DNA of 20,051 nucleotides, from positions 1 through 20,051 of the forward strand of contig CBCSOX010000033.1 in assembly GCA_965141735.1 (NCBI GenBank). The letters are read 5' to 3'. The stretch is from Massilioclostridium sp965141735. Its GTDB lineage: Bacteria; Bacillota; Clostridia; Oscillospirales; Ruminococcaceae. Under the pieces are notes generated by a model, which worked only from the letters and a program-made list of their open reading frames with translations, searched no databases and had not been told where the DNA came from. Below, in pieces: positions 14,816 to 20,051 of the stretch. How positions within the stretch are numbered: the stretch's first letter is position 1; every line of letters begins with the position of its first letter. The translations under genes and the position numbers were made by a program.

Positions 14816-15244
14816 TTATTTCACAACTCCTTTTTTAAGAATTACATTGGCATATAGGGCCGCTTCGCTTGTCGTCACAACAGCGTATGCCTTTTGCGCG
14901 CGTTCATAGAACGTAAACTTGTCGATCGCGATCTCCCTCAGTCCATCCTGCTCGTATTTTTTTCCAATCTCACAATACTTAGGCCAGATTTCCGGCTGAT
15001 AGGGATCGTCGGGCAGCACTGCCATCAACACGGTGGGGTGCTCCACATAAGGGTCGAGCGGCAGGAAGCGGAGAATTGCGTCGAGCAGCTCGGGAATGCC
15101 GTGTCCGTCGCAGCGGATGACTCGCTCCGGATGGGCAAACCGGGGGAAATTTCCGTCCGCCAGGACAAGTTCATCCCCATGCCCCATTTCCATGAGTACT
15201 TTGAGCAGCTCCGGCGTTAAAATCGAAGGGATTCCTTTTAGCAT
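14816..15244 (-). CDS. fucU: RbsD/FucU-family sugar mutarotase (FucU-like)
   Basis: A cytoplasmic enzyme that speeds exchange between sugar anomers (L-fucose mutarotase / ribose pyranase family, PF05025). The ATG at 15244 gives 142 aa, the usual FucU length of about 140, and has GGAGGAGGG before it; an upstream in-frame codon at 15289 lies inside the preceding gene. The opening MLKGIPSILTPELLKVL is typical of FucU. His22 in EMGHGDE corresponds to the family's catalytic histidine, and ADGNFP (29-34), FYERA (112-116) and YANVILKKGV (131-140) are the other family blocks. It is the last gene of the catabolic operon, 14 bases after the reductase gene. Family assignment is firm; the sugar used is not. 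With an aldo/keto reductase next door, supply of the open-chain aldehyde would make sense. Confidence 0.9.
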   Translation of the reverse strand: MLKGIPSILTPELLKVLMEMGHGDELVLADGNFPRFAHPERVIRCDGHGIPELLDAILRFLPLDPYVEHPTVLMAVLPDDPYQPEIWPKYCEIGKKYEQDGLREIAIDKFTFYERAQKAYAVVTTSEAALYANVILKKGVVK

Positions 15245-15258
15245 CGTGTCCCTCCTCC

Positions 15259-16272
15259 CTATTGGGTAATGGTGCCGTCGAGATCCCACAGATCCCGCCA
15301 GTCCTTTGCATGGGGCCAGAGGAAGACCTGCCCTTTGATAAGTCGGCAGTTTTTGTCAGCTGCCTGAATCGCCGCCATTTCTTCATCAGTAAGCGGATCC
15401 TCCACGGTACAGCGAAGATTGCTGAGGTACTCATTCTCGTGAATTGAGAAGGGAATCGGAATCTGACCGCGCTGCACCGCCCACTTCAGGCAGATGACGG
15501 CGGGATGCACCCCGTGCGCCTTGGCGATCTCCACAATTTCCGGCATTTGGATATCCGCCACGTCGTCCGGCGTCTTGTCGCGGTCGGGACGGGTCGGGCT
15601 GCCAATCGGGCAGAAGCCGATGGGCTGAATCCCGTGCGCAACAGCGTAGTCGTAAAGCTCCGGCTGCTGGAAACCGGGGTGGAGTTCCATCTCAAGCAGG
15701 GTGGGTTTGATGCGGCAGAGCGGAAGTACCGCTTCGAGTTTCGGGATGGTCATGCTCGACATGCCGATGTTTTTCACCAGCCCCATGTCGTGCAGCCGCT
15801 CCATCTGACGCCAGGTGTCCATAAATTCTTCCACTTTAAAGGGTCTGGAATTCGGGTTTCGGGAATCCCCGTCGCATCCCGGAGCATGGTAATTGGGGAA
15901 CGGCCAGTGCATAAAATAGGCGTCTATGTAGTCGAGCTGAAGGTCCCGCAGCGATTTGGCACAGGCGAGCAGCACTTCCCCTTTCCCGTGCTGATCGTTC
16001 CACACCTTGCTGGTGATAAACAGCTCTTCGCGTTTGACTGCCCCTTGCTCGAACGCTTCGGCAAACACCCTGCCGATCAGATCTTCGTTTTCATAGACAG
16101 AGGCGCAGTCAAACAGGCGGTATCCGCAGCGAATGGCTCCCGCCACAGCGGCGGACACCTGGTCTGCGGTAAAGCGGTCGGAGCCAAAGGTTCCCATACC
16201 GATGCAGGGAATCTGCTCTCCAGTGGACAGAGTTCTCTTGGGGACAAGCGTGGGATTGATAAATCCAGACAT
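15259..16272 (-). CDS. Aldo/keto reductase (aldose reductase-like)
   Basis: An NAD(P)H-dependent carbonyl reductase of the AKR superfamily, cytoplasmic TIM barrel, 337 aa. The ATG at 16272 is used because GGAAGG is spaced 7 bases before it; a TTG one codon upstream is unlikely. The catalytic tetrad is complete: Asp55 and Tyr60 in FDCASVYENE, Lys89 in ITSKVWN and His122 in YFMHWP. The GFCPIGSPTRP loop and PIPFSIHENEYLSNL match the cofactor-binding end of the barrel. A 295-base gap separates it from the PfkB gene upstream, while the mutarotase gene follows after 14 bases. In this operon it may reduce an aldose to an alditol, or work in the reverse direction; the substrate cannot be told from sequence. 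Confidence 0.92.
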   Translation of the reverse strand: MSGFINPTLVPKRTLSTGEQIPCIGMGTFGSDRFTADQVSAAVAGAIRCGYRLFDCASVYENEDLIGRVFAEAFEQGAVKREELFITSKVWNDQHGKGEVLLACAKSLRDLQLDYIDAYFMHWPFPNYHAPGCDGDSRNPNSRPFKVEEFMDTWRQMERLHDMGLVKNIGMSSMTIPKLEAVLPLCRIKPTLLEMELHPGFQQPELYDYAVAHGIQPIGFCPIGSPTRPDRDKTPDDVADIQMPEIVEIAKAHGVHPAVICLKWAVQRGQIPIPFSIHENEYLSNLRCTVEDPLTDEEMAAIQAADKNCRLIKGQVFLWPHAKDWRDLWDLDGTITQ

Positions 16273-16437
16273 CAACGTTCCTTCCTTTCATTTCACAGCG
16301 CCCGGATCCGAACACTGTGCCTAATTGAATTGTTCTCGTAAATACATCCCGGTTTTATTGAAGGATGCAGCGCATTTTAATGTAAGACTTGAGCTGTTGA
16401 CATTAGAAACTCGTTGGACAACCATTTTGATGTTCAA

Positions 16438-16569
16438 CTCTATGGGATCTCACCGGAAGCGCATAAAGCCCTTTTGTGGGTTGCCGCATATCTAAATCCG
16501 TCTTTTGGTTCAACTCCTGTATTCAGCGCTTGTGCAAACTGCTGTTTGCCAGAGGCCATGATGGCGATC
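16438..16569 (-). other. Possible small ORF or gene remnant after the PfkB kinase gene
   Basis: A 43-codon frame begins with GTG at 16569, overlapping the PfkB stop as GTGA, and contains an ATG (IMASGKQQFAQAL). It ends in TAG at 16438. The opening is mildly like the ASGxxKAEAL stretch of sugar-phosphate isomerases/deaminases, but that is too short to rely on. No good ribosome-binding site supports the ATG. It could be a coupled small peptide, the debris of a lost gene, or a dispersed intergenic repeat. Confidence 0.2.
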
Positions 16570-17500
16570 ACGCGAGGACCTCTACCTGAATTTGAGGAAG
16601 GATTTTCTCCAAATCCTCCGCCCGGTAGCTGCCCGTCTCCCGGACGAGCGCGTTGGCTGTGGAAACTGCCACTGCAAAGCGGATGGTCTCCTCCATTGGC
16701 ATTCCGCGCGCGGTGCCGACTGCAAATCCGGCAACCATGCTGTCCCCACAGCCCACGGTGTTCACCACGGGCAAATCCGGGGTGCTGCCGAAATAAACAC
16801 CCTCTTTGCACACCACCAGCACGCCGTCTTTTCCAAGGGATACGGCGACATTGGGGATTCCGGCGGCGTGGAGCTCTTTGGCGGCCTGGATAAGCTGCTC
16901 CCGGGAGGAAATCTCAGTTTTCAAAATCTGCCTGATCTCGTCGGTATTGGGCTTGATCCAGTCCGGCTTTGCCGCGAGGGAGACTTCCAGCGCCCTGCCG
17001 CTGGTGTCCAGAATCACCGGCTTGCCCGCCTCCCTGCACATCTTGATCAAATCCGCGTAGAAATCCTCCGGCACGCCGGCGGGCATACTGCCCGATATTG
17101 TCACCACGTCGGCAGTGAGGAGACGGGCCTGAAAGTCATGCACAAACCGGCTGATGTCCGATTGGGTCACCGGTTCCCCGGGTTCCAGAAATTCGGTGCT
17201 GCGGTTGGCTCCCTGATCGCGCACATTGATGCAGCAGCGGGTCTGCGCCTTGACACGGGTAAAGCACTTCTCAATCTGCGGCTCGCAGAGCAGGCTTTCA
17301 AACTGTTCCCCAGTGTGCCCGCCCACAAAGCCCATGGCAGCCACCCGCTCCCCCGCCAGCGCAGCCACGCGGGAGACGTTGAGCCCCTTGCCACCCGCGG
17401 TGTTGCTGACGCTGTTCACCCGCATGACTTCGTTGGGGCACAGCGCATCCACAAGATACTGCTTGTCGATCGCCGGGTTTAGTGTTACGGTTAAAATCAT
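16568..17500 (-). CDS. PfkB-family sugar-phosphate kinase (1-phosphofructokinase / tagatose-6-phosphate kinase type)
   Basis: ATP-dependent kinase, 310 aa, the standard FruK/LacC length. The N-terminus TVTLNPAID (4-12) and GGKGLNVSR (36-44) are the FruK/LacC sugar-phosphate-binding signature. ISGSMPAGV (135-143), IKPNTDE (182-188) and the C-terminal PfkB signature NTVGCGDSMVAGF (247-259) with catalytic Asp253 are all intact. Members phosphorylate fructose-1-phosphate or tagatose-6-phosphate to the bisphosphate. Next to a GatD-like dehydrogenase, whose known product is tagatose-6-phosphate, the tagatose reaction is the better guess, but these two activities cannot be separated by motif alone. 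It starts 11 bases after the dehydrogenase stop, with GGGGGAGAAGG as ribosome-binding site. The matching aldolase is not in the window. Confidence 0.92.
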   Translation of the reverse strand: MILTVTLNPAIDKQYLVDALCPNEVMRVNSVSNTAGGKGLNVSRVAALAGERVAAMGFVGGHTGEQFESLLCEPQIEKCFTRVKAQTRCCINVRDQGANRSTEFLEPGEPVTQSDISRFVHDFQARLLTADVVTISGSMPAGVPEDFYADLIKMCREAGKPVILDTSGRALEVSLAAKPDWIKPNTDEIRQILKTEISSREQLIQAAKELHAAGIPNVAVSLGKDGVLVVCKEGVYFGSTPDLPVVNTVGCGDSMVAGFAVGTARGMPMEETIRFAVAVSTANALVRETGSYRAEDLEKILPQIQVEVLA

Positions 17501-17511
17501 CCTTCTCCCCC

Positions 17512-18558
17512 TCAGTCGTTGGTCAACATAATCTTGCCGTGCACCTCTTCGGGGTGCCGGAAGCAGGCAAAGGCTTCCTGTGCCTGAGAAAGGTGATATT
17601 TTTTAAAGATGAATCCAGGGTCAAATTTGAGCTGTCCAGTCGCGAAATAATGCGCTGTCAGCGTCCACTCCCTGCCAGGGTACGGCGCGGAATAGCTCAT
17701 CCAGCTGCCGGTCAGCCGAAATTCCTTGCGGTTCATCTCCTCCCATTCCTCGGGTGCGAACCGGAGCTCGGTGTGGGGGGTACCGATCATGCAGACATTC
17801 GCTTTGTTCGCCGCCACCTCAAATGCTATCCGCATGGTGGCGGGGTTTCCGGCGGTCTCAAATACGTATTCATACCCTTTGTCCTGGGTCAGCGCTTTGG
17901 TAACCGCCCGGTAATCCTCTTCCCTAGTATTGATCACCGCATCTGCACCCATCCGCTTGGCGAGTTCCAGCCGGCCATTGTCAATATCAAAGGCCACAAT
18001 CCGCTTCGCCCCGAAGATCTTCGCCCATTGGAGAGTAAAAATCCCGATTGTCCCGCAGCCGAGTACTGCCACACAGCCCCCGCCCCGGTAATCGTTGCAG
18101 AGGATCCCGTGCAGCGCCACGGTGGACGGCTCAAACATAGCCGCCTGCTCGTATGGGATGGAGGGATCGTAGGCGACTGCGTTCGCCGCGGGGAGGACCA
18201 CATATTCTGCAAAGCTCCCCTGTTGTCGGCTGCCGATAAAGCTGTAGTGCTTGCACAATGAGAAGTTTCCGTTCTGGCAATCGTCACACTGCATACAGGG
18301 CAGGAGGGGCGCGCCTGAAACCGTGTCGCCCACCGAAAGGCCGGTGACTCCCTCCCCCACTTCGACGACGTCTCCGGCAAACTCATGCCCCAGCACAATG
18401 GGGTAGTAGTGCGCCCCATTGTCCAGCACCCTGGGAACGTCGCTGCCGCAGATCCCGGCGGCGCGAACGCGCACCTTGACTGTGCCGGGTGTCACCTCCG
18501 GCATGGGGAACTCCTCATAGCGAATATCGTTGTTTCCATATAAAACTGCTGCTTTCAT
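17512..18558 (-). CDS. Zinc-dependent dehydrogenase, galactitol-1-phosphate 5-dehydrogenase-like
   Basis: Medium-chain alcohol dehydrogenase, 348 aa. The catalytic zinc site is visible as Cys37 in GICGSD with His58-Glu59 in LGHEF, and the structural zinc as Cys88/91/94/102. The Rossmann motif is GCGTIG (167-172), and an Asp at the end of strand 2 (FDIDN) suggests NAD. Several blocks closely recall E. coli GatD: NGAHYYPI.LGHEF, PLLPC..C, FIGSR..G.FAEY, EPSTVALH and GSWM.YS.P.PG.EW. GatD oxidises galactitol-1-phosphate to tagatose-6-phosphate. The substrate here is inferred from that likeness and from the PfkB kinase next to it. It starts 3 bases after the FGGY kinase stop and is translationally coupled. 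Confidence 0.92.
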   Translation of the reverse strand: MKAAVLYGNNDIRYEEFPMPEVTPGTVKVRVRAAGICGSDVPRVLDNGAHYYPIVLGHEFAGDVVEVGEGVTGLSVGDTVSGAPLLPCMQCDDCQNGNFSLCKHYSFIGSRQQGSFAEYVVLPAANAVAYDPSIPYEQAAMFEPSTVALHGILCNDYRGGGCVAVLGCGTIGIFTLQWAKIFGAKRIVAFDIDNGRLELAKRMGADAVINTREEDYRAVTKALTQDKGYEYVFETAGNPATMRIAFEVAANKANVCMIGTPHTELRFAPEEWEEMNRKEFRLTGSWMSYSAPYPGREWTLTAHYFATGQLKFDPGFIFKKYHLSQAQEAFACFRHPEEVHGKIMLTND

Positions 18559-18561
18559 TGC

Positions 18562-20051
18562 TTACGCCTCACTCATCATCGATTTTAGGTTTTCGTACAA
18601 CTGCCGGTATCGCTGATACCCCTCGTCATATACAATCTTTGCATTCGGGTTGGGGTGGAATTCCCGTTTGATGCGCACAGTGCTTTGAACCGCGTCGTCA
18701 AAGCTGCTGTAAATCCCAGTACCAACACCGGCCAGAATCGAGGCACCCAGCGCGGTCGAGGTATCGGAGGAGGGAACGCAAACCGGTTTTCCTGTGACAT
18801 CCGCCTTCATTTGGGTCCACAGCCTGCTGTTCGCCGCGCCGCCCATTGCGCTGAGCGTCCCCACCCGGGCGCCCGCCTGTTCCGCCACCTCCAGATTGTG
18901 CCGGAGGGAGTAAGCCACTCCCTCCATCACGGCCCGCGCAAACTGCGCGCGGGTGGTGGAAAAGCGAATGCCGTAAAAAACGCCCTTTGCGTTTGTGTCC
19001 CAGATGGGGCTGCGTTCGCCTGCCAAGTAGGGGAGAAACAGCAGTCCTTCGCTCCCCGCCGGCACCTCCGACGCCGCTTTGTCCAGCTCGTAAAACGAAT
19101 GGGTGCCATTTTCCTGGGCGGCGACTCGCTCCGCCGCGCCGAACTCCCGCTCAAACCAGTTGAGCGCTCCGCCGCCGCCCACTGTGCCGCCCTGCAGCAG
19201 CCAGCGGCCGGGGACGACGTGGTTGCCCAGGATGAGCCTCTTGTCCGCGTGGCAGCGATCCATACAGATGCTCATCCCGCCCGCCTGGCCCCCCTGCTCC
19301 TGTGTTTCACCTGGATGCAGGACACCCGCTCCGAGCGTGCCGCAGGCAGCATCCAGGCCGCCTGCGACGACGGGGGTTCCGGCGCGCAGCCCGGTCTGTT
19401 CCGCCGCCGCTTCGGTCACCCCGCCCACGACTGCATGGCAGGGGACAATTTCGGGCAGCAGGCTGGGGCTGACGCCCAGCTCGGAACAGAGAGCCGTGTC
19501 CCAGCTCCCTTTTTCGGCGTCGTAGCAGTTCCAGCCGTACCCCTGGCTGGGGTCCTGGGCGATCTCGCCCGTGAGCCGGAAAGCGATAAAACTGTTTGAC
19601 TGCAAAATCTTATCTGTAGCGCTGTAAATCTCCGGCTGGTTTTCGCGGTACCAAATCACTTTGGGCATTGTGTACATCGGCTGCACTGGATTCCGGCTGA
19701 CGGAAAACAAACGGTCCTCCCCAAGCCTGCTCTTGAGTTCTTCGCAGATCTCCTTTGCGCGCTGGTCCATCCAAATCGGGGTGCGGCAGAGCACCTTTCC
19801 ACCGGAATCTACCGCAATGGCGCTCCAGCTCTGCCCGTCGATGCCGATCCCCTTTACCGCCGAGGCGTCAATCCCCTGGCCGAGCAGGGAGCGGATGGCT
19901 CTGCACACCGCTGTCCACCATTCCTCCGGATCCTGCTCCGCCCAGCCGGGGTGAGGGTAATACACAGGATAACTCTCGCTGGCCTGGGCGGCGACCTCCC
20001 CATCCGGGTAAAACGCGGCCACCTTGCAGGCGGAGGTGCCGATATCAATGC
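18562..20051 (-). CDS. FGGY-family carbohydrate kinase (xylulokinase-like), N-terminal codons beyond window
   Basis: ATP-dependent kinase of sugars or sugar alcohols. The visible 496 residues open with IDIGTSACKV, the phosphate-binding motif that normally lies within the first ten residues, so only a few codons are missing past the window edge. The FGGY_N domain includes GIGIDGQSW and WMDQRA. The catalytic base is the Asp in GGLDAACG (about residue 233 of the visible part). The FGGY_C domain has LLFLPYLAGERSP, MEGVAYSLR and the MGGAANSRLW adenine/phosphate loop. Length and motifs resemble XylB-type kinases, but FGGY kinases switch substrate easily among xylulose, ribulose, fuculose, gluconate and polyols. 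It is the first visible gene of the catabolic operon, which may begin further upstream. Together with the GatD-like gene it could make an alditol phosphate; this is inference. Confidence 0.92.
   Translation of the reverse strand, partial: IDIGTSACKVAAFYPDGEVAAQASESYPVYYPHPGWAEQDPEEWWTAVCRAIRSLLGQGIDASAVKGIGIDGQSWSAIAVDSGGKVLCRTPIWMDQRAKEICEELKSRLGEDRLFSVSRNPVQPMYTMPKVIWYRENQPEIYSATDKILQSNSFIAFRLTGEIAQDPSQGYGWNCYDAEKGSWDTALCSELGVSPSLLPEIVPCHAVVGGVTEAAAEQTGLRAGTPVVAGGLDAACGTLGAGVLHPGETQEQGGQAGGMSICMDRCHADKRLILGNHVVPGRWLLQGGTVGGGGALNWFEREFGAAERVAAQENGTHSFYELDKAASEVPAGSEGLLFLPYLAGERSPIWDTNAKGVFYGIRFSTTRAQFARAVMEGVAYSLRHNLEVAEQAGARVGTLSAMGGAANSRLWTQMKADVTGKPVCVPSSDTSTALGASILAGVGTGIYSSFDDAVQSTVRIKREFHPNPNAKIVYDEGYQRYRQLYENLKSMMSEA

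Noticed and set aside
15505..16341. 278-codon plus-strand open frame opposite the aldo/keto reductase
   Set aside because: The minus strand encodes an AKR with full catalytic tetrad; the antisense frame has no recognisable domain.
16438..16569. Similarity of a short peptide to glucosamine-6-phosphate deaminase C-termini
   Set aside because: Only about ten residues look alike; too short and without catalytic residues to name a gene.
18655..19599. Long plus-strand open frame opposite the FGGY kinase
   Set aside because: The minus-strand frame shows a complete FGGY family motif set; the opposite frame is Arg/Ala/His-rich with no family features and arises from GC-rich codon bias.

Overview
The window looks like a sugar-utilisation locus from a Gram-positive anaerobe of the Clostridia, probably near Oscillospiraceae/Ruminococcaceae. 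The reasons are strong AGGAGG ribosome-binding sites, lipoprotein binding proteins, YesM/YesN-type signalling, a FIVAR-repeat surface protein with an xxKTGD sorting signal, and no outer-membrane genes. The organism assignment is inference. Every convincing gene lies on the minus strand, so transcription runs from high to low coordinates. No tRNA, rRNA, CRISPR array or transposase was seen.

Layout in transcription order. (1) 20051-14816 is a catabolic operon: an FGGY-family carbohydrate kinase cut by the window edge, a GatD-like zinc alditol-phosphate dehydrogenase, a FruK/LacC-type PfkB kinase, an aldo/keto reductase and a FucU/RbsD-type mutarotase. It ends at a hairpin terminator at 14605-14628. 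(2) 14499-10466 is a sensory operon: a YesM-type histidine kinase, a lipoprotein sugar-binding protein and a YesN-type response regulator. It has its own promoter and a near-perfect terminator at 10406-10445. (3) 10158-4751 is an import operon behind a strong promoter (10218-10245): a 210-residue protein of unknown function, a permease, a double ABC ATPase, a second permease and a lipoprotein binding protein (a CUT2/ribose-type transporter). (4) 4681-1 is the extracellular end: a large cell-wall-anchored glycoside hydrolase, the wreck of a second binding-protein gene, and a secreted LamG-repeat protein that runs off the window.

Inferred working model. A surface-anchored hydrolase and a LamG protein act on a glycan. 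A released monosaccharide is sensed outside the cell by the lipoprotein/kinase pair and signalled to the AraC-type regulator. It is imported by the CUT2 transporter, opened by the mutarotase, and degraded by the reductase, kinase, dehydrogenase and PfkB kinase. The reductase + FGGY kinase + GatD-like + PfkB combination, with no PTS gene in view, would fit a sugar -> alditol -> alditol phosphate -> ketose phosphate -> ketose bisphosphate route, possibly galactose/galactitol/tagatose. This is the most interesting hypothesis in the window and is not proven by sequence.

There are signs of rearrangement. The SBP pseudogene at about 1436-1825 is a diverged, internally deleted copy of the binding-protein gene at 4751. 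The hydrolase gene changes sharply in base composition at its FIVAR/anchor part, which suggests a modular fusion.
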